A DNA stretch of 33,683 nucleotides from Akkermansiaceae bacterium UBA3385 (GCA_002358905.1 DEPT01000042.1:1-33683); one strand, 5' to 3'. Counted from the first letter of the stretch, positions 24,522 to 33,002 are shown. Numbers and translations: made by a program. The notes: generated from the sequence alone by a model not told the origin.

Positions 24522-25418
24522 ATGTCAGACATGGGGTATATATCAGTAGCAGAGTTTGCAGAAAGGTATGGGGTACCGCAGCGCACAGCGCGAAATTACT
24601 GCGCAACAGGGAAAATTCCGGGGGCTTTTCTGACGGGTAAGACCTGGAACATTCCCGCGAATGCCGGATTGCCTGTCAAACGCGGGCAGAATGCCGGATG
24701 CACCCCTTTGCTGTGCATCCTGCGGGAACAGAAGGAAATGCGGTTCAGAGGGGGCATCTATCACCGTACGCAGGTTGATCTGGCATATAATTCGAATCAT
24801 ATCGAGGGCAGCAGGCTCACGCATGAACAGACGCGTCATATCTTTGAGACAAATACTATCGGTATGGGGAATGGGTCTGTGAATGTGGACGATATCATGG
24901 AAACGGTTAATCATTTCCGATGCCTGGATGTGGTGATTGACCGGGCTACGGAGAGGGTGACGGATATGTTTATCAAGGAATTACATTCCGTGTTGAAGGG
25001 TGGTACCTCTGACAGCCGGCGCGATTGGTTTGCGGTGGGAGACTATAAGAAGCTGCCAAATGAGGTGGGCGGTATGGATACCACGCCGCCAGAACAAGTT
25101 GCTTCTGAGATGCGGGCATTGCTCCGAGAATATAATAACATCAAGACGAAAGATTTAGACGATATTCTCAATATGCACTACCGATTTGAGCGCATTCATC
25201 CTTTTCAAGATGGGAATGGGAGGGTAGGGCGACTTCTGATGTTCAAGGAATGCCTGGCAAACGGTATTGTGCCGTTTATCATCACAGACGAATTGAAAAT
25301 GTTTTATTACCGGGGCTTGCAGCAGTGGCCGGGTATCAGGGGTTATCTGAGGGATACCTGCCTGACCGCGCAGGATGGCTACAAGGTGCTGCTCAGAAAA
25401 TTCAGGATTCCTTTCTGA
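24522..25418 (+). CDS. Fic-family protein with N-terminal HTH
   Basis: A 298-residue protein. Residues about 1-45 form a MerR/excisionase-like helix-turn-helix (YISVAEFAERYGVPQRTARN). The Fic core has the full catalytic motif HPFQDGNGRVGR with H226, normally used to transfer AMP or another phosphate-linked group to a target hydroxyl. The inhibitory motif S91-N-H-I-E95-G lies N-terminal to the core, so this is a class II Fic that restrains itself until the helix is displaced. The ATG at 24522 is chosen because the upstream in-frame codons overlap the promoter and the operator half-site. Its target is unknown; it may be a toxin-like or stress-response effector in this defence-type neighbourhood. 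Confidence 0.9.
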   Translation: MSDMGYISVAEFAERYGVPQRTARNYCATGKIPGAFLTGKTWNIPANAGLPVKRGQNAGCTPLLCILREQKEMRFRGGIYHRTQVDLAYNSNHIEGSRLTHEQTRHIFETNTIGMGNGSVNVDDIMETVNHFRCLDVVIDRATERVTDMFIKELHSVLKGGTSDSRRDWFAVGDYKKLPNEVGGMDTTPPEQVASEMRALLREYNNIKTKDLDDILNMHYRFERIHPFQDGNGRVGRLLMFKECLANGIVPFIITDELKMFYYRGLQQWPGIRGYLRDTCLTAQDGYKVLLRKFRIPF

Positions 25419-25622
25419 CTCGGAGCTACTGTGCGCACGGTCCATTGCTCTTCGCTGCTTCCATACCAGGCACCCGGGTTCCACTCGTTTTCCGCACTGA
25501 ATTCATTCCAGATTGCATCCGGAGCTCTGCTTCACAATAGCGGTTTCTCACTTTTCAAGAAACCAACAACAAAAAGGATAGCGTCGGGTGTGCGAGGAAT
25601 TAGGGGCATTCCTGGTTATGAT

Positions 25623-25642
25623 TACGGGACGGAAGTCCCGTA
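25623..25642. repeat. CG-rich hairpin in a possible interspersed repeat
   Basis: An 8-bp perfect stem (TACGGGAC/GTCCCGTA) with a GGAA loop, followed by ACTCCCGATGGG and CCCCCCCGAGT, which can also pair. It resembles small interspersed palindromic elements; no second copy exists in this window to confirm that. Confidence 0.35.
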
Positions 25643-25713
25643 CTCCCGATGGGTTTGCGCCCCCCCGAGTAAGCGGCATTTGTCTGCATTGGTGCAAAAA
25701 ATCCAGTTTCCCA

Positions 25714-25741
25714 CTTCGTAATTCGTAACTCGTAATTCGTA
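25714..25741. repeat. Heptamer tandem repeat, consensus ATTCGTA
   Basis: Four units, CTTCGTA, ATTCGTA, ACTCGTA, ATTCGTA, upstream of typA. Read on the minus strand this gives the low-complexity peptide NYELRI often produced by such tracts; it is not coding. Confidence 0.7.
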
Positions 25742-25833
25742 TTTTTCCACTCTTTACGCTTTCCAAAGCGTTCTGAGTGTGCTAGACTCTGCGGCGCAGC
25801 CGCAGCATATGGCTGAATGGTAATATTTTTGTT

Positions 25834-27669
25834 ATGAGTGACCCGAACAAATTCCGCAATCTGGCTATTATCGCACACGTAGACCACGGCAAGACCACGC
25901 TGGTGGATCAGCTTCTCAAAGCTGGCGGCACCTACCGTGAGAACCAGGAGGTGCAGGAGCGAGCCATGGACTCCATGGACCTGGAACGCGAGAAGGGCAT
26001 CACGATTAAGGCAAAGAACACGTCGATTCACTGGAATGACTACACCATCAACATTGTTGACACCCCCGGACACGCCGACTTCGGTGCCGAGGTGGAGCGT
26101 GTGATGAAGATGGTGGACGGCGTGATTCTGGTGGTGGATGCGTACGAAGGCCCGCAGGCGCAGACGCGCTTTGTACTGCGCAAGGCGCTGGAGGAAGGGT
26201 TGCTGCCCATTGTGGTCATCAACAAGATTGACCGCCCGCATGCGGATGCCATGAAGGTGCATGACCAGGTGCTGGAGCTGCTGCTCGACCTGAACGCCAC
26301 GGAGGAGCAGTTCGAGGCTCCCTTTGTGTACGGCTCTGCCCGCGATGGTTATTTCATGAACAGCCCGGAGGGTGAGGCCCCGGTGGATTGCACGCCGCTG
26401 CTGCACCAGATTGTGAAGCACATCCCCGCTCCAAAGGATGCCGACCCGGATAAGCCTTTCAAGATGCTCATCTCCAACATCGACTGGGATGACTACGTGG
26501 GCCGCGTGGCGGTGGGCCGCATCACCAGCGGTCGCGTGCAGAAAGGCGACACCCTCCACCTGCTGCGCCAGGATGGTTCCCGAGTGCAAGCCAAGGTGAC
26601 CAAGCTTTTCGAATACAGCGGGCTGCAGACCAATGACTCTACCGTGGGCGAGGCCGGCAATATCATCGGTCTTTCCGGTTTCGAGGATGTAGACATCGGC
26701 CAGACCCTTACCGCCGACCCGGAGGGCGAGCCTCTGCCCTTTGTGAAGATTGAGCCGCCGACAGTGCAGATGGAGTTCAGCATCAATGACGGCCCGCTGG
26801 GTGGTCGCGATGGAAAGAATGTGACCAGCCGCGTGATTCGCGACCGACTGATGCGCGAAATGCGCACGAACATCTCCATCAAGGTGGAGGATACGGACCT
26901 GGCCGGTGTGTTCAGCGTGTCTGCCCGCGGCACCATGCAGATTGCCATTCTGGTGGAACAGATGCGACGCGAGAATTACGAAGTGCTGGTCTCCCGCCCG
27001 AAAGTGATTGTGCGCGAGATTGACGGTGTGAACTGCGAGCCCTTCGAGACGGTGTTCATCGAAGTGCCGGATGAATGCGCCAACGGCACGGTGCGTATCC
27101 TGGGCAACCGCCGAGGTATTCTGGAGAACATGGAGGCCAACGGCAGCGGCCGCACCACCATTCAGGCCACCATTCCCACCCGCGGTCTCATCGGCTTCGA
27201 GTTCGAGCTGGTAAACCTGACCAGCGGCCACGGCATCTTCTCCCACCTCTTCAAGGAATACGCCCCCTACGCCGGCGAGATTGTGACCCGCCAGACCAGC
27301 ACGCTTATTTCCATGGAAAACGGCATTGCCCGACCCTATGCCCTGCAAGCCATGGAAGAGCGCGGCACGCTGTTCATTGCCCCCGGCGATGAGGTGTACG
27401 AAGGCATGATTGTGGGCGAAAACCCGAAGGATATCGACATCCCGGTGAACCCCACCCGCGAAAAGCACCTCACCAACCACCGCTCGGCCACCAAGAACGA
27501 TTCCATCCAGCTCACGCCGCCCCGCGTCTTCTCGCTGGAGCGAGCCATCGAATACATCGAACCCGATGAGCTGGTGGAAGCCACGCCGCATTTCATCCGC
27601 ATGCGCAAGCGCATCCTGGAGGCTACGGCACGCAAGCGCGCCGGCATTCGCGAAGCGAACCTGGGGTAA
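25834..27669 (+). CDS. typA: Ribosome-associated GTPase TypA/BipA
   Basis: Translational GTPase that binds the ribosome and is needed for stress and low-temperature ribosome assembly. The 611-residue protein has the G1 motif AHVDHGKTT (14-22), the G2-region EREKGITI, G3 DTPGHADF, G4 NKIDRP and G5 SARDG. A domain II beta-barrel, EF-G-like domains III and V, and the TypA-specific C-terminal domain (RTTIQATIPTRGLIGFE onward) follow. Length is typical. The DUF456 gene starts 14 nt after its stop and the NlpC/P60-like gene 9 nt after that, so the three probably form one operon. Confidence 0.97.
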   Translation: MSDPNKFRNLAIIAHVDHGKTTLVDQLLKAGGTYRENQEVQERAMDSMDLEREKGITIKAKNTSIHWNDYTINIVDTPGHADFGAEVERVMKMVDGVILVVDAYEGPQAQTRFVLRKALEEGLLPIVVINKIDRPHADAMKVHDQVLELLLDLNATEEQFEAPFVYGSARDGYFMNSPEGEAPVDCTPLLHQIVKHIPAPKDADPDKPFKMLISNIDWDDYVGRVAVGRITSGRVQKGDTLHLLRQDGSRVQAKVTKLFEYSGLQTNDSTVGEAGNIIGLSGFEDVDIGQTLTADPEGEPLPFVKIEPPTVQMEFSINDGPLGGRDGKNVTSRVIRDRLMREMRTNISIKVEDTDLAGVFSVSARGTMQIAILVEQMRRENYEVLVSRPKVIVREIDGVNCEPFETVFIEVPDECANGTVRILGNRRGILENMEANGSGRTTIQATIPTRGLIGFEFELVNLTSGHGIFSHLFKEYAPYAGEIVTRQTSTLISMENGIARPYALQAMEERGTLFIAPGDEVYEGMIVGENPKDIDIPVNPTREKHLTNHRSATKNDSIQLTPPRVFSLERAIEYIEPDELVEATPHFIRMRKRILEATARKRAGIREANLG

Positions 27670-27683
27670 TGATTAATTAAGAT

Positions 27684-28196
27684 ATGTTTCATGAGGTCTT
27701 GAACTGGTTTGCAGGGCTGGATTACTTCTCAGCCTTCATGTATGTGGCTGCGGTGGTGCTGTACATCGCTGGCTTCCTGGGGGCTGTGCTGCCCTACCCC
27801 GGCTGTCTGGTGGCGGTGGGCGGCAGTGTATGCTACGCAGTGGCCGCAGGAGATCCCTACCCCTCCTGGTGGTTCTGGGTTATCCTGCTGGCGCTGGCGC
27901 TATTCGGTACTTTTGTGGACAACATCACCACGGCGCTGGGAGCCCGTAAGTTCGGCGGCAGCAAGCACGCTTTCTGGGGCAGCATCATCGGCCTTTTCGT
28001 GGGAGCATTTTTCGTATTCCCCTTCGGTATCATCATCGGTCCCTTCCTGGGCGCCTTCATTGCAGAACTGCGATTCCAGCGCAAATCCACCAAGGAATCT
28101 GCGAAATCCGGTCTTGGCGCCACGCTCGGTCTGCTGGCCGGTGTGCTGGGCAAGATTATCGTGGTGAGCATCATGCTTGTGCTCACACTGCTTTAA
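27684..28196 (+). CDS. DUF456 family membrane protein
   Basis: A 170-residue inner-membrane protein with four or five hydrophobic segments (about 15-55, 62-78, 97-130 and 145-169). The GAVLPYPG motif, the GARKFGGSKHAFWGSIIG stretch and the GPFLGAFIAEL helix are hallmarks of the DUF456 family, whose function is unknown. It sits in the typA operon (14-nt gap before, 9-nt gap after). Confidence 0.85.
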   Translation: MFHEVLNWFAGLDYFSAFMYVAAVVLYIAGFLGAVLPYPGCLVAVGGSVCYAVAAGDPYPSWWFWVILLALALFGTFVDNITTALGARKFGGSKHAFWGSIIGLFVGAFFVFPFGIIIGPFLGAFIAELRFQRKSTKESAKSGLGATLGLLAGVLGKIIVVSIMLVLTLL

Positions 28197-28205
28197 TTTT
28201 CCGCC

Positions 28206-28910
28206 ATGCGCCAGGTTCTGCTTCTTGCCCTGCCCCTTCTGCTACTCGGCAGCTGCCGCAGCACCGGGCCGGATGGTGCCACTGTTTCCCGTGACCAGGT
28301 GCTGCGTACCGCGCGCAGTTACACCACCCTCATCTGGCAGGCGGAAAAACGCCACGCCCTGCACGGCACGGCCCCGGATGGACAGCGCATCGATACTCCG
28401 GATGCCCTCCACCCCCGCACCACTCAGCGTGGTTTCTGGTGGAAGTCAGGCAACAACACCGGCATGCCCTACAAATGGGGCGGATTCGACACTCCGCAGG
28501 AATTCACCCGCCGCCTGGCCGCAGAGCCTGTAGTCTACGCCGGCGACTATGCCTCTGCCGATAAGGTGCGCGGTGGCGATGATGCTGTGAGTCGCTATGC
28601 CGCCGGCATCGACTGCTCCGGGCTTGTATCCCGCTGCTGGGGGCTGCCGAGGCCCTATTCCACCCGTGAATTACCCGGCATCTGCACGCCGCTGAGCAGT
28701 CTGGACGCCCTGCGTCCCGGGGATATCATTCTTCGCCCCGGCGAGCATGTTCAGCTCTTCGTGCGCTGGGAGGACGAAGACCACACTCGCTACCGCGCCA
28801 TCGAGGCCGCAGGCGACCCGGAATGGCGCTGTTTTGAAATCATTTATCACCGCGACACCCTCACCACAGCCCGCGGCTTCACCCCATGGCGGTATAAAGG
28901 CATCCGCTGA
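28206..28910 (+). CDS. NlpC/P60-like lipoprotein (putative peptidoglycan amidase/peptidase)
   Basis: A 234-residue protein with a lipoprotein signal peptide (RQVLLLALPLLLLGSC, lipobox LGSC). The mature domain has a papain-like NlpC/P60 layout: the nucleophile Cys in GIDCSGLVSRCW, about residue 138, a His in PGEHVQLFV about 43 residues later, and a third polar residue probably after it. The PYKWGGFDTPQEF segment before the Cys matches the YxxGG region common to the family. Such enzymes cleave peptidoglycan stem peptides at the membrane, but the substrate here is inferred. It is the last gene of the typA operon. Confidence 0.8.
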   Translation: MRQVLLLALPLLLLGSCRSTGPDGATVSRDQVLRTARSYTTLIWQAEKRHALHGTAPDGQRIDTPDALHPRTTQRGFWWKSGNNTGMPYKWGGFDTPQEFTRRLAAEPVVYAGDYASADKVRGGDDAVSRYAAGIDCSGLVSRCWGLPRPYSTRELPGICTPLSSLDALRPGDIILRPGEHVQLFVRWEDEDHTRYRAIEAAGDPEWRCFEIIYHRDTLTTARGFTPWRYKGIR

Positions 28911-29010
28911 TTCAACGGCCGATGTGATGATTTCTCGCAATCTGCATTCATCGCAATTTTTTTACGCAGAATATCAGATAAAACTTGTTTACGGACATTA
29001 AATCCGTATC

Positions 29011-30027
29011 ATGAGGGGCATGCAAACCGGCACGGTATCAACAAGAGACACATACTGGGATGTCGCAAAAGGGCTTTTAATGTTTCTCGTCATCCTGGGG
29101 CATGTGATTCAGTTGCAACTTTACTCGCCAAAATCGGGTGAAGGATTCTGGACCGATCCTCTTTTCATGGGGATATATCTTTTCCACATGCCGCTGTTTG
29201 CCTTATTCAGTGGCTATTTTGCAGCCAAGAGCATTTCAAAACATTCCTTCAGCGTCATTCCCCGATACCTGATGAGGCTCGCCCTTCCCTGCGTAGGAGT
29301 CGGCATCTTGTATACGTGCCTTTCCTTTCAAAAGGAAGAAATACGTATCGTGCAGCTGATCCACAATTTCGGTTCTCTATGGTATCTGGTAGTCACGCTC
29401 GAATGCCTGTTCTGTTATTTGCTTCTGCAATGGAAAAACAGCCTGTGGTACAAGCTGTTGATATTCATACTACCCATACTCATTGCCCAATACCTGGGGC
29501 ATTTGACTACATTCCAGCATTTCTGGCCATACCCAGGACGGTTCTGTTATCTCTGGCCCGCTTTTGTACTGGGTACCACCATGGCAAAACTCGGATTCCG
29601 GCATGAATACATCAATTGGAAATGGGGCATCTTCCTTCCTCTTTTCGTTCTTTTATTCATCGGCTTTCAGCCAACCTGGTACGTATACCGGATTCCGTTA
29701 ATAAACAACATTGAAGAGATGGGAATTGCTATATACCGACTTATTGCAGCCATAGTAGGCTGTGGTTTGTTCATATTCACCACTAAATTGCTCCATAAGC
29801 ATATACAATTACCCATACTTCAGAACATAGGAAAAGCCACGCTCCCGCTCTATGTTCTTCAATGTATCATTTTCTACTTCAACAGCCAACTGCTTGAATA
29901 TCTTCCGATTACTAACTATGCAGCAGCGATTATTGCCTCCCTGCTACTGATGTTCGGGCTATATTACTTCTACCTTCTGAGCCGCAGGATTCCCGGAATT
30001 TCCCTGCTGTTCTATGGAGAAAAATAA
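29011..30027 (+). CDS. Membrane acyltransferase (acyltransferase_3 family)
   Basis: A 338-residue integral membrane protein with about ten transmembrane helices. It opens with the family signature DVAKGLLMFLVILGH, containing the presumed catalytic His of the first helix, followed by YLFHMPLFALFSGYF. Members O-acetylate or acylate surface polysaccharides, peptidoglycan or antibiotics; the substrate here is not evident. The AT content is higher than that of the adjacent typA operon. A start at 29020 is also possible. A short dyad TACGGA...TCCGTA (28990-29008) just upstream may be a control site. It converges on aroD with a 16-nt gap. Confidence 0.85.
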   Translation: MRGMQTGTVSTRDTYWDVAKGLLMFLVILGHVIQLQLYSPKSGEGFWTDPLFMGIYLFHMPLFALFSGYFAAKSISKHSFSVIPRYLMRLALPCVGVGILYTCLSFQKEEIRIVQLIHNFGSLWYLVVTLECLFCYLLLQWKNSLWYKLLIFILPILIAQYLGHLTTFQHFWPYPGRFCYLWPAFVLGTTMAKLGFRHEYINWKWGIFLPLFVLLFIGFQPTWYVYRIPLINNIEEMGIAIYRLIAAIVGCGLFIFTTKLLHKHIQLPILQNIGKATLPLYVLQCIIFYFNSQLLEYLPITNYAAAIIASLLLMFGLYYFYLLSRRIPGISLLFYGEK

Positions 30028-30043
30028 GCAGTTCAGCAACGCT

Positions 30044-30742
30044 TCAAGACTTCAGGATAAGAGAGTCCAAAACCTGGCGGCAGAGGGCGGCGGACCACTG
30101 GCCGGGAGCGGTGGGGGTGTCGCCCAGGTAGCCATAGACCAGACAGGCGCCGTGCTGGGCGTAGAGAAGACGGCTTACGGCACCCAGCGAGCCCATGCCC
30201 ATGGCGGTGGTGGCGCCGGTGGCGCGGCGCAGGAGTTCCACGCCGGTCAACATGTCCTCTGCGCTGTGCAGACGGAAGGCAAACTTGGCAACATCTGCCC
30301 CCAGGGCGCGGGCGGTCTGCTCCTTTTCCAGCAAAGTTTCCAGCGCGGGAGTCTTTTCAAAATCGTGAGCAGAGGCAATGATGGGCACCCCGGCGGCGTG
30401 AGCCTCGGCCACCAGTTCCTGAGCAGCGGGCAGCTGGGCAATCTCCCAATCCAGCGCAGCAGCCAGCGGAAGCAGGGCGCGGGCAATGCACAGGCGCTCC
30501 TCCGTACGCATGGGGCGCAGCCCGCCTTCGCTCTCATGGCGCACCGTGACCAGCACCGGGCGGCAGCACTGCATGGCAGCCAGCTCCTCCCAATCCGTAT
30601 CGGAAGGCAGACCATCAGCGCGCAGCTCCACCACATCGCAAGGCAGCGTTTCGGCCGCACAGGCGGCATTCCAGGCAGCCATATCAGAAACAGACCCCAC
30701 CACCAGCGGGCGGGTAAAGGAAAGGCGGGCGCATGCATTCAT
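30044..30742 (-). CDS. aroD: 3-dehydroquinate dehydratase, type I
   Basis: Converts 3-dehydroquinate to 3-dehydroshikimate, the third step of the shikimate pathway, through a Schiff-base lysine. From the ATG at 30742 it has 232 residues (a TTG 12 codons upstream is less likely). Class I residues are visible: E39-L-R41 (VELRAD), H126 (ASAHDF) and the Schiff-base K153 (DVAKFAF), plus the GMGSLGAVSR substrate loop. Type I enzymes are normally about 220-250 residues. It is not linked to aroK in this window and stands alone. Confidence 0.93.
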   Translation of the reverse strand: MNACARLSFTRPLVVGSVSDMAAWNAACAAETLPCDVVELRADGLPSDTDWEELAAMQCCRPVLVTVRHESEGGLRPMRTEERLCIARALLPLAAALDWEIAQLPAAQELVAEAHAAGVPIIASAHDFEKTPALETLLEKEQTARALGADVAKFAFRLHSAEDMLTGVELLRRATGATTAMGMGSLGAVSRLLYAQHGACLVYGYLGDTPTAPGQWSAALCRQVLDSLILKS

Positions 30743-30877
30743 GCGGCGTATTGTATACCAAAGAACGCCAACTTGCAAGGGAGAATGTCTGAGGTGAATA
30801 ATGCTGGCGTTCCAAAAAAAACTCTGAGCGGGAACTCCGATAAGAATTCCTGCACAGAGTAATGGTTGACGTTTAGT

Positions 30878-31333
30878 TTAATTAAGCTTCAGCAGGAAAG
30901 TACCTTCCTGAGACGAAGAGACGACACGGTACACGCCCTTGATGATAGAACCGGTTACATGCCCGCGCCATTCAATCTGGCCGAGAGGATGATTACGGCT
31001 ACCTGTGGTGAATGTGATGGTGTCCCCTTTCACAAAACCTGTCAGCTGAGGAGCCGAAACCAGCTTGTCACTATCCAGCAGCACAGTACCAACTATATGA
31101 TTTCCCTTTCTAAGCAGGTTAAGAACCATGGGAGACTTTACGTCTACCGTATGATTATGGCAAACGCCTACCCACGTACCCGAGGGATACGCAGCCTCAC
31201 GGGGACCATGATGATGTTTATGATGAACACCAGGTTTACCATGATGACCTCTATGAATATGCTTATGGGGGCCTTGTGCCCATGCAAAGGATGCACTGAC
31301 TAAGACTGCAAGTGTGGCGATGAAGTAGTTCAT
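30878..31333 (-). CDS. Exported protein with histidine-rich N-terminus
   Basis: A 151-residue protein of unknown family. A signal peptide (MNYFIATLAVLVSASFAWA) is followed at once by a His-rich segment (about residues 23-42, PHKHIHRGHHGKPGVHHKHH) and then a small beta-rich domain of about 100 residues (GTWVGVCHNH..., GNHIVGTVLLDS, GFVKGDTITFTT, WRGHVTGSIIKG). The repeated strand-turn pattern suggests a lipocalin-like or small beta-barrel fold, unconfirmed. The His cluster would bind Zn, Ni or Cu in the periplasm. Its own promoter probably lies in 31334-31450, where a long T-rich tract is present. Confidence 0.65.
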   Translation of the reverse strand: MNYFIATLAVLVSASFAWAQGPHKHIHRGHHGKPGVHHKHHHGPREAAYPSGTWVGVCHNHTVDVKSPMVLNLLRKGNHIVGTVLLDSDKLVSAPQLTGFVKGDTITFTTGSRNHPLGQIEWRGHVTGSIIKGVYRVVSSSQEGTFLLKLN

Positions 31334-31570
31334 AGTTTGATATAAGTATTAGGAGTGATATGTGAGATTAGAGTCCGTGGACTTCGAATAGTAAGCGTAT
31401 CAGAAAACGTTTTTTATTTCAACTTTTTTATTTTTTATCATATTTTTGTGTATGATTTACCCTGAACGAGCATGCACATGGGGAGGGCAACAAACAGGAG
31501 AATACCAGAGACGGATGACATGCAGCTATTTGCTATTGCGTTGGCAGTTGGAACATGGTAGCATGCAGCC

Positions 31571-31957
31571 ATGGCTTACAGTTTTGAGGATGCAGTGGAA
31601 CAGATTCTGCAGAAGAACGAGGATTACCCGGCCGATGCGTACTTTTTCATCCGCGCTGCGCTGGATGCCACTGTGGAAAAATGCCGCAAGCCGGCAGAAA
31701 ATCCGCACTTGAGCGCGGAGGAGCTGTACTTCGGGTTCTGCTCATATGCCCTGGAAGAATACGGTCCGCTGGCTCTGGCGGTCATGGAACAATGGAATAT
31801 TGCCACTTCCTCTGATGTGGGGACACTTGTATATAACCTGATTGAGGTAGGCGTATTTGGTAAGCAGGACGGTGATCGCCGCGACCAGTTCGATAATCTC
31901 ACACCCATTGACTTGTTGCTTAATGCCCCTTACGAAACACTCGACACCCTGAACTGA
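31571..31957 (+). CDS. Minf_1886-like conserved protein
   Basis: A 128-residue cytoplasmic protein, helical. The order EDAVEQILQ, AYFFIRAALDATV, LSAEELYFGFCSYALEEYGPLAL, then VMEQWNIATSSDVGTLVYNLIE and the DRRDQFDN end resembles the Planctomycetes/Verrucomicrobia conserved hypothetical family (Minf_1886, TIGR04138 as I recall it). No function is known. It starts at the ATG at 31571 and ends 4 nt before the agmatine deiminase start, so the two are cotranscribed. Confidence 0.75.
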   Translation: MAYSFEDAVEQILQKNEDYPADAYFFIRAALDATVEKCRKPAENPHLSAEELYFGFCSYALEEYGPLALAVMEQWNIATSSDVGTLVYNLIEVGVFGKQDGDRRDQFDNLTPIDLLLNAPYETLDTLN

Positions 31958-31961
31958 CACC

Positions 31962-33002
31962 ATGACTACTGAAGCGATGCAAGGAAGCCAGCTGCGCTGG
32001 CCCGCTGAATGGGAACCGATGGAAGCCGTATGGCTATCCTGGCCGCACCGCGATGACCTCTGGCAGGGAGGGCTGAAGGAACTGCATGGCCGCTATGCCG
32101 AACTAGCGGCCGCCATTGCCGCAGAAGCCGAGGTTCGCATCAACGCAGCGGCCCCGCTGCACGCGGGGATTTCCAAATTGCTGCAGGAGCGTGGGGTGCA
32201 GCGTTTCCGCTTATACGACCACCCCACCAATGATGTGTGGTGCCGCGACCATGGTCCGATTTTCACCAAGCGCCAAGATGGAGGCATGCAGCTGGCCAAC
32301 TGGACCTTCAACGCCTGGGGCGGCAAGTTTGCCCCCTGGAATCTGGACAATGAAGTCCCCGCCCGCATTGCGAGCAGCCTGGGCATGCCCCAGCTGTGCA
32401 GCGATATTATTCTGGAGGGCGGCGCCATCGAGGGCAACGGCGAGGGACTGGTACTCACCACTGAAGCGGTACTGCTGAACCCGAACCGCAACCCCGGCTG
32501 TTCCAAGGCCGATATTGAGGCTGAGATGCACCGCATGCTGGGCACCACGCACGTGTTCTGGCTGGGCAGCGGCATCGAGGGTGACGACACGGACGGCCAC
32601 ATTGACGACATGGTGCGCTTTGTGAACCCCGAGGCTGTGGTTTCCATCGTGGAACCCGACCCGCACTCCCCCCACTACCGCGCCCTGGCAGAGAACAACG
32701 AGCGACTGCAGGATCTGCGCACGCCTTCCGGCCACCGGGTGGAAAACCTCCCCCTGCCCATGCCGCAGCCGCTGGTGGCGCAGGACTGGCGCCTGGAGCA
32801 GCTACCTGCCAGCTATGCAAACTTCCTCATCTGCAATGGCAGCGTGATTGTGCCCATCTTCATGCAGGATAAAGAGGACGACCGCGCACTGGGCATTCTG
32901 CGCGAAGCCTTCCCCGGCCGTCGCGTGGTGGGTATCGATGCCCGCCGCCTGGTGATTGAGGGCGGTGCGATTCACTGCATCACACAGCAGCAACCCCAAT
33001 AA
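31962..33002 (+). CDS. aguA: Agmatine deiminase
   Basis: Hydrolyses agmatine to N-carbamoylputrescine and ammonia in the polyamine/putrescine pathway; cytoplasmic. The 346-residue length suits the family of pentein-fold deiminases. Diagnostic motifs are CRDHGPIF, LEGGAIEGNGEG, DDTDGHIDDM with the catalytic His and Asp, and the nucleophile C339 in GGAIHCIT. The ATG at 31962 lies 4 nt after the preceding stop. The usual partner (N-carbamoylputrescine amidase) is not in this window, and the downstream gene is convergent. Confidence 0.95.
   Translation: MTTEAMQGSQLRWPAEWEPMEAVWLSWPHRDDLWQGGLKELHGRYAELAAAIAAEAEVRINAAAPLHAGISKLLQERGVQRFRLYDHPTNDVWCRDHGPIFTKRQDGGMQLANWTFNAWGGKFAPWNLDNEVPARIASSLGMPQLCSDIILEGGAIEGNGEGLVLTTEAVLLNPNRNPGCSKADIEAEMHRMLGTTHVFWLGSGIEGDDTDGHIDDMVRFVNPEAVVSIVEPDPHSPHYRALAENNERLQDLRTPSGHRVENLPLPMPQPLVAQDWRLEQLPASYANFLICNGSVIVPIFMQDKEDDRALGILREAFPGRRVVGIDARRLVIEGGAIHCITQQQPQ

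Larger units (their letters stand above)
25419..25833. other. Intergenic region with hairpins and repeats before typA
   Basis: 415 bp without a gene. From left to right it holds a 7-bp hairpin (GGTTTCT at 25542-25548 / AGAAACC at 25558-25564) possibly ending Fic transcription, a CG-rich hairpin at 25623-25642, the heptamer repeat at 25714-25741, a hairpin ACGCTTT-CC-AAAGCGT (25756-25771), and a third hairpin CTGCGGC-GCA-GCCGCAG (25789-25805) in the probable typA leader. TAGACT at 25783-25788 is a weak -10 candidate for typA. Confidence 0.5.

Noticed and set aside
25600..27591. 663-codon frame on the minus strand opposite typA
   Set aside because: Shadow of typA; it runs through the heptamer repeat (NYELRI peptide) and shows no domain.
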